Assembly: GCA_016758965.1 (NCBI GenBank) | Contig: JAEPRB010000013.1 | Location: 186,001-250,000, forward strand | Reading direction: 5' to 3' | DNA: 64,000 bases | From: Circinella minor | Taxonomy: Eukaryota; Mucoromycota; Mucoromycetes; Mucorales; Lichtheimiaceae | In this document: in pieces, positions 23,984 to 34,738 of the stretch | How the letters are laid out: the number at the start of each line of letters is the position of its first letter | Position numbering within the stretch: the first letter of the stretch is position 1 | The notes under the pieces: generated by a model | Told to the model about the DNA's origin: nothing | The model's database searches: none | The model's input: only the letters and a program-made list of their open reading frames with translations | Made by a program: the position numbers and the translations under genes

Positions 23984-24268
23984 TTTTTTGTTGTTTGTTA
24001 TAATCATCTAGAAGGTTTTTTTTTGTTTGTCATTAAAAATTAGTATATTTAAAACTTCATATTTCCAGTTTGTACGAGGGCAGAGTGTTGCTTCGCAACA
24101 CTACCTCTTCTCCTCTTTTTTGGCTACCCATACGCATGATATATGCGGGGCATTCTTTTTTGGTGTTTAAAAAGAATTTACGCCGCTTTTTTTTTCTTTT
24201 CTTTTTAAAAGCTCCAGTGGTTATCGGGCCAAAAAAACTAACTATCACTTTCATAATTCGATCCAAAC

Positions 24269-25705
24269 ATGGCTGAATCGTCTCATTCGTGCAATAACAA
24301 AAGCTCTATAGTTCTGTTAAAAAAGCTATGACCGGATTGTGAGGAACCATTCAGCAGATTTCAAGATATGAAAAGGCACATATTCACTAACAAGGATCTC
24401 ACATCACGTTCGAAGAAAGACCATGGCAAATCAACAAACGGAATTCCAACGCATGTCTACAACACAAGCAACGTGAAGAAATACACACAAGAAGGTACAA
24501 CGATCAATATTAAATTTGCTTGCCCAGGCTGTTGCAATATATTTAACACTGTTTCAGAACTCGCGCATCACGTCGACAATAACCATGTAAAAAGAGCACC
24601 ATCACTTGAAAACCTATCTCCCAAAGACAAACGATGGGTCCTGAACGGTCATGATGTTTCAAACCAATTCCACGAATATCGCCGATCTTGTATTACTGCG
24701 TCGCGTACAGCTGAATTTGTCGTCGAGAGCCATTTCAACGAGCGTTTGGCTATGTCTGGTATCCTTGTCTTGCAGCGACGGGGCAATTATGGAGATTTGC
24801 CAACCGACATTTTTCCACCCTCCTTATTGACAGCAGCGCGCACTGAAATACTGTCCAAGTACAAGCGCAACACATTCCAACCGCACGTTAGATCAGCAAT
24901 CCAATCAATTATTCAGCAGTTTGTGGATGAAAACATCACAGAAACACGAGCCAAAATCGAGCTTCTCTCACTTTGCGAACCAGTTGTTACTCCCTTACCA
25001 CAAGATTTCATTGAACCAACGGAATATGAATGCACAGTTATCATGGCAATAGTGGACTTACTCCCATATCTATACGACTGTGATATGAAGCCACTCTCTG
25101 AAGCACACCTGACTTCGAGCTACGTCCATCCATTTATGCATGGCCTTTTGTCGGCAAAGAAGCCCTCAAAAGTTGCGCATTGCTCAAACATAGTCCCAGA
25201 AGAGTTTGATGATGCTGTCGATCGACCAGATTACAAAATTGACGTGTATGCATCTTCTGGATACCGGTTCTCTTACACCAACGCCTATGGAGAGATAAAA
25301 AAGAGCAGTAATGTTTCAGTCACACTGCTTTCCAAAGACTTTTATCGGTTGTGGATCTTTAGTAAAGAAGCAATTGATCAGTACAATTTGAAAAATGTCT
25401 TGTCCTTTCAAGTTACAGCCAACTCAGTCACGTTTTTTACGATGCAATTGGAATTTCCATTCTTATACACTGTCACAGAATTGGTTCGGTTGCGCATTCC
25501 AACGAAGAAATGTGATCTCCTGGATTTGATGGGACATATGGACAACTTGCTTTTTGTTGCGTCATTGTACCGAGACTATTGCGTGGTTAGCAAAAGTGAT
25601 ATGTCATCTTGGCGCTGTGATACACTATCGAGCGCGTACTTGGACGTGATCAAAAACAAATTGGCACCAAGAAAACGAACCTGCAACTTGACTCTTGACT
25701 CTTGA
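24269..25705 (+). pseudogene. intronless C2H2 zinc-finger family gene with in-frame TGA; 445-aa frame remains open
   Basis: From ATG 24269 the frame reads 20 codons to TGA at 24329-24331, then stays open to 25705. Right after the TGA comes PDCEEPFSRFQDMKRHIFT, so the stop replaces the first Cys of a zinc finger. Translation from the Met at 24368 gives 445 aa. It has one intact finger, C-x2-C-x12-H-x4-H (CPGC...HHVDNNH), then KDKRWVLNGHDVSNQFHEYR and a 300-residue region with no motif I know, ending in APRKRTCNLTLDS. It is a paralogue of the intron-bearing gene at 19876-20732 but has no intron. Codon use is markedly richer in GC than in neighbouring genes. A shorter functional product from 24368 cannot be ruled out. 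Confidence 0.6.
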
Positions 25706-25916
25706 ATGTTGGTCGTATACCCACCCTATCAAGTATTTGTATTTTCCCTATTCCCATAGGTGGTTTTCCTTTGTTATCGTGTGTGTTTTATTTGTTCGAT
25801 CTTCTTTGTTAGATTTACCCATTCTTCCCATTTCCCTTATCTTTCTATAATTTCCCTTTATACAACATTTGTCAGCTATTGGTATGAATAAATAACAGTC
25901 TCATAAAAAAATCAGC

Positions 25917-26401
25917 TTGCTCATGTTTTTGTTTTGCTCATGTTTTTTATTGGGCTTACAGATTCCTGTGCCTGTTTTTATAATTTTTATTTGTTAAAGC
26001 ACTTTATCAAAACTGTTGAAATAAGAAATCATATTTAAAATACATACGTGAGCAAACCTTAATTCTAAAAAGGAAACAGAGTAAAATCGCATAACGACGC
26101 CCTACGCCCCGTCAACTTAAGTTAAAGAACAAAAGAGAGTATCGTGGCTACTTCAGAACAGTAGCTATAGTAACCTTCTCAATATTAATGACTAATCTCA
26201 AGTACCTGACTTTAATATCAATCATCTACATCATTCAATTAACCAAGCCCCATAACTCATATAATAGAAATCATATAAAGACGGGTAGTGAATATTATTT
26301 TAAAGAAGTAACTTTATTCCAGTTTTCAAAAGATATATAAAAAAGACTCAAAGGGTTTTATACATTGTCTGTTTTTATTTCCTACTCTTATTTAAAATAA
26401 C
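25917..26401. repeat. right terminal inverted repeat
   Basis: This is the mirror copy of 23260-23744. It contains two CATGAGCA-type units (as TGCTCATG) at its inner edge and ends outward in AAATAAC at 26401. Confidence 0.8.
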
Positions 26402-27168
26402 TAAATATCACACCATAACAACTAAAATATAACTATAGAGATTAAAGATTCCTCTTTTTTTAAGCGTAGTTAGGCATAAACGCAGGCATAACACAGTCAT
26501 AAGCGCAGCCATAAACACAAACGCCACGTCTGCAATTATTTTTCAGATCTTACATTTTATACAGTGAGTTAAAGCAGTACGACACAATATTCTTAACTAT
26601 GTTATAACGTGACAAGGCACATTTGGTTTAATTTGTAGAGTAGTAAAAATAATACTATTATTATTTTTTGGACTTTTGACAATGGTACAATCTAGTATAT
26701 CAAAATCAAATGTATACATTTTTTTGATGTTAAATTTTTCCTTTTTCTTTTTCACATCTTATACCCCTTTATGCTATCGATAATGTTCAATATACTTTAT
26801 TGTGGTACGTAGGTAAGCTACCATACACTGGTCTTGATAGCTAATGGACTATAAATATTTAGCCATTAGAGAAAGAGGCATCATTGAGCTTACTGTTGCT
26901 TATTGATACTACAAGCTACAAAATAAAACGTACTTCTTTCTTCCTACCAATAAAAAAATTGAGTATGGCATTGTTTTTTTTTACCACTAAAAATAAAAAT
27001 AATAAATCGATAATATCATTGATAGTGTCCTCATTCTTTTGTTATCCTGATTGTTTTGGATAATAATTAATGTCAAACGAATTTTTATTGTAATTCCGAT
27101 TAAGGAAGTGCAAATAAATAAAGACAAAGATATATGCTTTGCGTGTTAAAAAAACCAAACCTACAATA
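26402..27168. other. intergenic region upstream of MED19
   Basis: Near 26463-26530 there is an imperfect repeat of GC-containing words (GCATAAACGCA / GTCATAAGCGCAGCCATAAACAC). The rest is AT-rich and should include the MED19 promoter. The N-terminal part of the interrupted transposase-domain gene was not found here. Confidence 0.5.
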
Positions 27169-27641
27169 ATGACAACGACGCCCAACAATAAACGATTGCT
27201 GGGCAGTCAAGATTTGTTAACCTATTATAACCTTATACCCATTTATAATAAATATGTTCGACCTTATTCACCACCTGATCGTTCTTCAAAACTTGATCCG
27301 AGTTTACATTTATATATTGCAGACTTACCGGGTACTTATTTATTTTCCTTTATCGCTTCTGTTTTCAAAATGGCATTTACAATCATCTATTGTTATATAC
27401 CACAATAACAATAAAAGAACGAAAAAACGATTGAACTATTATAATGAATGCGAAAGAAATTAAATTAAATGTAAAAAAAAATATTATAGGAAAGAATGAT
27501 ATTGAACCAGATGGATTTCTTTTTAATTTGTTGCGAGATCCACAAATACCAGAAAGTGGACCACCCATTACAAAACTTGATTCTGATGTGTTAAAAGAAG
27601 CATATGCGTTAAAACCAGGGCCTATACCTGGAGTAAGTTTT

Positions 27642-27698
<57 letters not shown>

Positions 27699-28199
27699 TT
27701 ATGACAACCAAATCAATAAAAAGAAATCTGTATAAGCAGATCACTGATATAGAAAACTGTTATATTATAGTTTGATGCATCAATATTAGGTACTGATGAT
27801 GGTGGTCCGCCGTCAAGTGGAAACACAGGTCCTTATCTTGGTATAGGTAGTGGTGAAAAAGATATTTACGGAACTTCAGCAGGTAATTAACCATTAATTA
27901 CATACATATACAAAGTAAAATAGCATCACAAGTAATTAAATCAACTTGATAAAATTAAATAGGTGAAGGTGAAGCAAGTGGTGAAAAGAAACATAAAAAG
28001 AAGGTAAGGATTCTTTTTTTTTCATCGGGCATTAATATACCTTTCGTCCATTGTGAAATAAAAATCTGGAAACAAATACATTGTAACAATATTATAGAAA
28101 AAGAAACGAAAGCATAGTCATGAGCATGATGAAGATGGTCATGGACACAGTGAACATAAAAAGAAGAAAAAGCGTAAAAAAGTCATCAACGTAGAATAG
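27169..28199 (+). CDS. MED19: Mediator complex subunit 19
   Basis: Five exons: 27169-27331, 27490-27632, 27771-27882, 27963-28003, 28098-28199, giving 186 aa. Mediator links transcription factors to RNA polymerase II in the nucleus. The core reads LLGSQDLLTYYNLIPIYNKY, then SLHLYIADLPGK, then LRDPQIPESGPPITKLD and LKPGPIPG, matching the LxxxYxL...LPDLPG...PPI order of MED19. The C-terminus is a Lys/His-rich tail (HKKKKKKRKHSHEHDEDGHG and more), as in animal MED19 and unlike the shorter Rox3 of budding yeast. The start is the first in-frame ATG, at 27169. Intron 2 has a TA/TG microsatellite. All exon phases agree. Confidence 0.9.
27644..27698. repeat. compound (TA)n(TG)n microsatellite in MED19 intron 2
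   Basis: About 16 TA units are followed by about 11 TG units directly after the intron 2 donor. Confidence 0.85.
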
Positions 28200-29571
28200 A
28201 GGATTTAACAAAAATCTTGATGATGGCAAGAGCGTTGGTGTTATTGTTATATGATTTGAATGCAAAGTCTTTTATTTTTATCATTGAATAAAGATGAATA
28301 AGCGGTACTTTATTGCTTATTTACAATCATTTGTATATATATATATTTAAAAGAATATGGAAAGTAGCTCAGGGATATATAATGATAGGATTTGATGAAA
28401 TTTTAAATAGAAAGGAATTGTTAACTCTTGGCTGAAAAGTTACAACACATCACATGGTCAAATACATTTGAATAATGGATAATAATTTTTAAATCATGCC
28501 AAAATATTGATGTTTTTACCTAATGAAACTTCCATCTTATTGAAGCCAGAGTGATTTTATGAAGTAAATACATTAGGATTATAATTATGATAGAGTTCTT
28601 TTCTTCCATGCCAGAGGTCTTTTTTTTTATCAGCCTCTCTTTGTTCTTGGTTCTGACTATATATTTGTGTAGAGACTATTATTTACAATCAAGAAAGGAT
28701 AATATGCTGTTCAATTTAGTATTACGTAACTCTTGTTATAGACGTATCTTATTATGAAAAATTATCAAAATATATACTCTATTTTTTTTTTTACCAAAAT
28801 AAAAGATATGAAGTCACTGCCTTGACATATCTCCACTTTCCTGGCGCACTAAATGAGATAGTGGTGCTGTAATTGGAGCTAAAAAGAAAGATCACTCTTG
28901 AAGTGTTCTCGGTTATACATAGCATATAATTAAAAGTTAACTTGCCCGTTCGATATGTATAAATATAAAGGATATTTAATGGTTAATTGTAAACAAAAAA
29001 GTGCAGTGCCTTCGGTCTTTTATGACAGGTACAGTACTACTACTCATCCAATAGTGCTACCAAAAGTGAATAAGCACAGGGACCAAATATTGATAACGTG
29101 CCCTAATCTTAAGGCTTGATAATTATTAACAGATATCACCTGTCTTTATACTACTGGTGCTGTTCATGTTCTTCAAAAGATACCATAATACGTAAAGAAA
29201 AAAAAAGAGTGAAAAATTCCATACTTTTAGACGAAACCTGATTATATGCAATAAACTAATTATCTTATGCTATAAAATGAAACAACTTGTGAATAGTAAT
29301 ACGTTTTGTCCTTTAAAAGTAGACTCTATTATTAAAAATCAAAAAAATAGGTATAGCATTAGCATATAAATAATATTCACGTCGTAACACCTTCTTCCAG
29401 TAAAGCCGTGTTATTCTTAGAATATAATATGGTTATGTACGTAAATACGAGTACTAGCATTCAATCAGAAATAAAACATTTACTGGTTCGCCGGGTGTTT
29501 TCTTCTACTTTTTCCAAACCATTTTTTTCGTTATACATTAGTCTTTTCTTCGAATTCTAAAAACTATAATA
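28200..29571. other. intergenic region, possible orphan exon at 28814-28878
   Basis: This is AT-rich DNA. One segment on the minus strand, 28878-28814, follows a good acceptor (TTCTTTTTAG) and reads PITAPLSHLVRQESGDMSRQ to a TGA, with an unusually protein-like composition. A matching upstream exon was not securely found, although an ATG frame (MSSSTVPVIKDRRHCTF) starts near 29050 on the same strand. The rest holds nothing I recognise. Confidence 0.4.
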
Positions 29572-31307
29572 CAGCGTTGGAAGTTAAATTTGGCCACCAA
29601 AAATAAAAATGAGCTATTTGAAAATGGGCCAAAATTAAGTCAGCTATCGAAATTGAGCCATCTAATTTTGATATTAAGCCATATCAAATGAATATGGGAT
29701 ATCAGATAATAAAAATGAATATGATCAAAAATAAACGTAATAATATTTGTTTTTTATATTTATTTATATTAAAAAAACTATATATTAAATGTATTTTTTA
29801 TAATCCTTTTTCACCTCCTAAACAGCGGTCCCAAAAGGTTAATGGATGTTTGATCCAAGCTTGACAATCTTCACGGAAAATGTATTATGATGCCCTTTTA
29901 ATGCGATCACTTAATTTAGTATTAAGTCTCACTGAAGCAGGATCTTTGTTAACCACATCTTTAAGTTTCGACCAAAATTCCTCAACAGGGTTCAAAAAAG
30001 GTGAGTATGGAGGTAAGTAAATAATTTCAAAACCACGTTCAGTAACCCAATCCTTAACATCAATTGTTTTGGGAATAGCAGCATTATCCATAACAATATA
30101 TCGATATGGGAGATCATGGGCTTCAATATTTGTAAGTACTTGTTCAATAAATTCCATGAAATCACTACTAGTTGTCCCTTTTTTGGATGCTGGATCATTA
30201 GCTTTTCTTTTTTTGTTTATTGGTGCACAAGCCTCTCGTCTTGACAATGTAATGACACCATGGGCAGTAATAGCTCCCAATATGATGATGTTTGGTCCTT
30301 TTGTTTCCGTAGTAAATTTTCATGGTGATCCAACTTCAGACCAACCTTGAGATCGACGCCATATTTCTATTGAACCCAGCCTCGTCAATGAAAATACACT
30401 CAGAAAAGAAGTTGATCCCAAGTGCTATCCATGCTGATACAGATTCATACCGTTGCAAAATATTTGTATCATCATCACAAGCAGCAAGTTGACGAACTGT
30501 ATGCTTGTAAGTGAGATGACATTTCTTACGCATATGCTCATTAACAGCGCGACTGGTAATATCCAAGCCGTTGAAATGCTGACAAAGTAATTTGGTAACA
30601 TCATTACAACTGATCGTTGGTTGTTCATGAATTTTTTCAAAGATAAAAGATGTATGGTCATTAGTAAGCTTTGATTTAGCACCGGTCTTTTTAGATGAGC
30701 CTGGAAATACATCTTCACCATTATTGTGTGCTTCGTTCCATTGATTAACACGCCGTTTAGCAGTTGAATAAGGCAAAGTAACTTTGCGTGCAGCAACACT
30801 AATTGACATCCCTTCAAACTCTTGTAATAAATTGATCATTTTTGCGACTTTAATATCATTGTTTGTATTGTATGACCCACGAGGCTGACGTGAAGATATA
30901 TCATTGCTACTAGTAGGTCCTTTGAGCGCTTTTCTTTCCTTCCTTTTTCCTCTTCCATTTTCTGTCTGTGGTTGATCCCTGCAGCATCCTCTCAGTCCAT
31001 ATAGTTTTGGAAAAGTACGATTCTCTCCTCAGAAGCCGTGTTATTAGCATTAGTAGAACTACTATCTGCCATAGTAAAAGCGAATATAAAAGAAGTAGTG
31101 ATAACAAAAAAAGGCCCCTTTCTTAAGATAAAACCTGTACACACACACAGGTATATATATTCGTATTTTTCTTGTAAATCAGTAGCTTAAATTTGCTTGG
31201 GATGGCTCAATTTCGTTCAAACAGCTCAATTTGGAAATTAAGGCCCATTTTCAAAATCATGGCTCATTTTTTTTTTTTTGCATGGCCAAATTTAACTTCC
31301 AACGCTG
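29572..31307 (-). mobile_element. Tc1-like DNA transposon, decayed
   Basis: It is bounded by TA on both sides (29570-29571 and 31308-31309) and by perfect 25-nt inverted repeats starting CAGCGTTGGAAGTTAAAT. Further repeated words near both ends (GAGCCAT, GGCTCAATTT, AAATGGGCC) form subterminal repeats. The interior encodes a broken DDE transposase on the minus strand. The 1.74-kb length is typical for this superfamily. Confidence 0.88.
29885..30920 (-). pseudogene. Tc1-like transposase (DD34E), frameshifted and with a stop
   Basis: The 5' part, from about 30920 to 30336, includes helix-turn-helix sequence (VAARKVTLPYSTAKRRVNQW) and the first catalytic Asp in FIDEAGFN. The 3' part 30280-29885 has the second Asp in RYIVMDNAAI and the Glu in LNPVEEFW, with 34 residues between them (DD34E). 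A one-base shift near 30363 separates the parts (RRSQGWSEVGSP continues in another frame) and an in-frame TGA lies at 30320-30322. A further frame change lies upstream, near 30920. The element therefore cannot make its own transposase. Confidence 0.85.
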
Positions 31308-33029
31308 TAATATAGTCACCTCTAAGCGTTATTAATCTTTCTTTCTGTGTAGTACGTAATAATACGATACCAATAAAAATATGCGGCGTTCAATAACAAT
31401 GCCTTTTTCTATCTTGTTTTTAAGAAGTCTTCTTGACCTTGGTTCACTGTGAGTAGTAGTATATAATTTGATAGAGATTGTCAACTGTGGGCAAACAAAC
31501 AATCTTGATAATAGTTTGGCCATAGAATGAAAAAACACACACACACGAGTATCGTCCTGTGTATAGCAAGAAAGAACTCAACATATACGAGTCGTAACAG
31601 TTACTTGTTTTGAACAATGCCTGTTTTTCACACTTACTCATAAACTGATTTGGGGTGGGAATCTATGTATTATTAAAAAGGACATGAGATTAAAAAATGA
31701 CAAAACGAACTTTATATATATGTGTACAAGGAAAGAGAGAAAAAAGTCGTGAAATGGAGCTGATGAATTTAATTTTTAATATATTATTCTTTTACGTACG
31801 TACGCATAATAAACTATATAAAAGGTCGTAAATGATAATATCAGGTATATTATGAAAGAAAAAGAAAGGTATATATAGTCTGTCTTTTTCACTAAAAAAA
31901 TTATTACTCTACATTAATTTTTAAAATAGGATTTTGCTTATTACTATTATTATCGTTGAAGCAACAGTATACTTTAAAAATAACAAGATTTCGATTAGAT
32001 GATTAGCTAAACACGGACATATTTTTTTACTTTTTATACCAAATGTAGCAAATACAATATAAGCTTTTTGTGGCCAATCTGAATAAATATTTCCTTAATT
32101 GTACAATTACATTAGGTGAATTTTTTACTGGCGTGGGATAGCATACATGGAAAACAAGGCTTTTGACATATATACTGTCAAAGAGCTAGTCAGCGCGGAT
32201 GTATTTTGATACGAATATTTCACATATATAATAACTACCATGGTATACTGATCCATTTTATTGTATGTATTAGAGATATCGTTAAAATAATAGATAAAAA
32301 GAGTGACACAGAGAAACCAACGGACCAAATGATTTTGCTTTTGCTTATAACTTCTCAATATAGGTATTTCATTGGATGAATCGAAAAGATACCGTCAGCA
32401 AAAAAAAACCAGTTGCTCCGGATCAATCATATTTGCATGCGGCACCAGTTTAAATGAACGTGTTGAAATAAAAAGCTGTTTGTCTCTATGATATTGTCAC
32501 TCGCTTTTTCCCATTTTTTTAAAACGTATGTTTACTTTCACATCGTTCTTGTCAACAGTAGTTAATAAAATAGTTTATTTTGTAAATATTGAAAAACGAA
32601 AACTGCTTAATTCCCTTTCCCAAAAAACTATTTGAGTTAATGTATTTCCACCTTATACTTTTGTGGATCACTTTTCCCATTATGTATATAAAAAAACGAA
32701 TAGTTTTAGCCTGTGTGGGTAAAAAAAAAGTTGATGTGAATATTCATCGTTTTAAGAAAAATTGTGGGGAAATTCTCATGTAGCACAGTACGTGCGGAGA
32801 GGAACCAACTGATATAATGCGAAGCGAAAAAAAAATATATAGCAAGCAAACCAAGAGACGATAATTGTGTTACACATAGTAAAACATCTTCCAGTATTGC
32901 ACCTATCTATTTATTTAGTATAAAAGGGTCGGTATAAAACACCGAGAAAAAAAAAGGCCAACATCGCTGTTATTCTTTACACTTTGTAAAACTTGTCCTA
33001 TAATTTTTATACGTACGTATTGAATAAAA
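31308..33029. other. intergenic region
   Basis: About 1.7 kb of AT-rich DNA separates the Tc1 relic from the acetate-transporter gene. Only short spurious frames are seen, and no RNA gene was recognised. The promoter of the downstream gene is at the right end. Confidence 0.5.
32919..32928 (+). promoter_or_regulatory. TATA box, TATAAAAGGG
   Basis: A consensus TATA element lies about 110 nt before the ATG at 33030. Confidence 0.5.
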
Positions 33030-33835
33030 ATGTCAAATATTGATCAGAAATCTGAAGTCCATCTCCATGAAGTGGTTGATATAACTACTTATTCAGACGA
33101 ACATGACACCCCATCATCATCTACTGGTAATAGACAACAAACAAAAGGAGTTCATAGCCCACATCCTCCACCCGGTGTAGCCAATCCACTTGCTATTGGA
33201 TTTTCAGCTTTTTCCATTTGTTCATTTGTTTTTGGTCTGTATAACAGTGGTCTTGTTACTGACATTCCGCAGGTGGCTGTTGGTGTTTCTGCCGGTGTTG
33301 GTGGTCTTGGTCAACTTTATGCCAGTATTGGTTGCTTCATTATAGGCGAAACATTTCCAGCCGTCACATTTTTTACATATTCCGGTTTTTTCTTCACTTT
33401 TGCTATCATGTTCAGTCTTCCTTCTGGATTCATTGAGGCTGCCACAGCAGGAGGTTCTATCGATCCACTCAACAAATGTATGGCTTTGGTGCAAGCAGCT
33501 TTTGCTATCTGTTCATTCCTCTATTTGTTAGGTACTTTGCGACAACCTTACATGATTCAGCTTCTTATGCTGTTGGTTTTCTTGACCTTCTTGACAGGTT
33601 CAATTGGTCAATTTATTGATATACATGGCTTGATTGTTGCTTCAGGATGGTTGTCATTTGGTATTGCTGTTGTTGCTTGGGTAAGTTTTTTTTTTCTTTC
33701 AATGATCTTAGTTAAGTAAAATGTATATTTGAGATTTGTTGAGCTGAATTGGTTTTCTTCTCTTCTTTCTAGTATATCATGTGCGCATTTATATATACAC
33801 CGGAAAACACTTGGATAAAAATACCAATCTTTTAA
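33030..33835 (+). CDS. GPR1/FUN34/YaaH family membrane protein (acetate/ammonium transporter family)
   Basis: Exons 33030-33680 and 33773-33835 encode 237 aa. The family (yeast Ady2/Ato) moves acetate across the plasma membrane and has been linked to ammonium export. After a 50-residue hydrophilic N-terminus comes the family signature NPLAIGFSAF (from Asn52), then six hydrophobic segments: FSICSFVFGLY, the GLGQLYASIGCFIIG stretch, FFFTFAIMF, ALVQAAFAICSFLYLL, QLLMLLVFLTFLTG and VASGWLSFGIAVVAW. The TDIPQ and GETFPAVTFFTYSGFF patches fit this family. The second exon adds a short tail (YIMCAFIYTPENTWIKIPIF). Which substrate this copy carries cannot be told from sequence. Confidence 0.9.
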
Positions 33836-34738
33836 AAAAACTTAATAGTTTACACACTATTTGCATATATAATACATCCTTCTTTTTTTTCTTTATACTT
33901 CTTTATAATCAATCAAACGAATACTTGATAAATTTATTTGACATATTGATGTTACTAAAGCTTAAATTCTGTATTAATACTAAAAATACACTCATTTTTA
34001 TTATTGTTAGTAGTTGCTCAAAAATAAAGAAAAAAAAGTTATTTGTTATTTGTACGTATGATAATTTCTGTAAGCAAAGACATTCATTTTAGAAAAGTTT
34101 ACAAATCTGATTGCTAGGCAAAAACTTCACAAAAACGTTGATTCTGATGACGATTCTTTTTCATGGCAATAATACTGGCGCTAAAAGTTCATCCTATGTA
34201 TAGATTTTGTGTTTTTATATATTTTAGCGTGTATATTTTGACATCGTATTTTTACGCACTAAAAAAACTATAATATACACGCGAAATTTTATTTAAAACG
34301 CGCAACGCGTGCTCTACCATTGCCTAACAACTTGTTTAATACGTTGAAATTTATATATTTATTAAGACGAAATTAAGTGAGCACGCGCTGATCTCAGCCT
34401 ATTGCTCTCGTCAGCTCACAAAGAGGGGTACTGAAAAACCTGCTGGGCAGCAGGAAAAATATGTAGGTGCTACATCAGTAAATGGGGTACAAAAATAAAA
34501 GAAAGAAAGATAGGGTTCAGTGATAATAACTAGGAGAGGGTTGACAGCAACTATACTAAATGGAAGGGTTGATAGAACTATAATGTTAGATATAAAGCGG
34601 GAGTCATTTGGCTTTTTTTTTCTTTGTTTTTTTTTTTTTCTTAATAATAAATGACTTTTTTTTTTTTTTTTTTTTAGTGTTAGTAGGTTCAAAGCTGGTG
34701 GCTCCTTGGAATTATATAATTTGAATCTTGAATGTTGA
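33836..34738. other. intergenic region with long T tracts
   Basis: T-rich tracts at 34613-34640 and 34655-34676 read as A runs on the minus strand just downstream of the LINE-like ORF1 and may mark its 3' end. Near 34300-34400 the words CGCGCAACGCG and CACGCGCTG give a local GC-rich patch. Confidence 0.5.

Larger units (their letters stand above)
23260..26401. mobile_element. 3.1-kb element with about 485-bp terminal inverted repeats carrying a C2H2 gene
   Basis: The left arm 23260-23744 is nearly identical to the reverse complement of 25917-26401, for example GTTATTTTAAATAAGAG at the outer end and GACGGGGCGTAGGGCGTCG in the middle. Only scattered substitutions and small indels were seen. 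Between the arms lie a CATGAGCA minisatellite and one long gene (24269-25705) that is GC-richer than its surroundings. No transposase is encoded inside. Very long TIRs with a captured gene recall Pack-MULEs, but no convincing target-site duplication is visible (flanks ...GATCTTG and TAAATATCA), so the superfamily is open. It lies inside a dead transposase-domain gene. Confidence 0.75.

Noticed and set aside
23624..24007. Open frame on the minus strand encoding a Phe/Leu/Met/Ala-repeating peptide
   Set aside because: It is a translation of the CATGAGCA minisatellite; all three minus frames are similarly repetitive, and no start context or conserved motif exists.
22971..30322. In-frame TGA codons in three mobile genes (22971, 24329, 30320) as a sign that UGA is recoded
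   Set aside because: ERF4 ends in TGA at its conserved C-terminus, host genes use TGG for Trp, and two of the three mobile genes carry other damage. Ordinary decay explains the TGAs.
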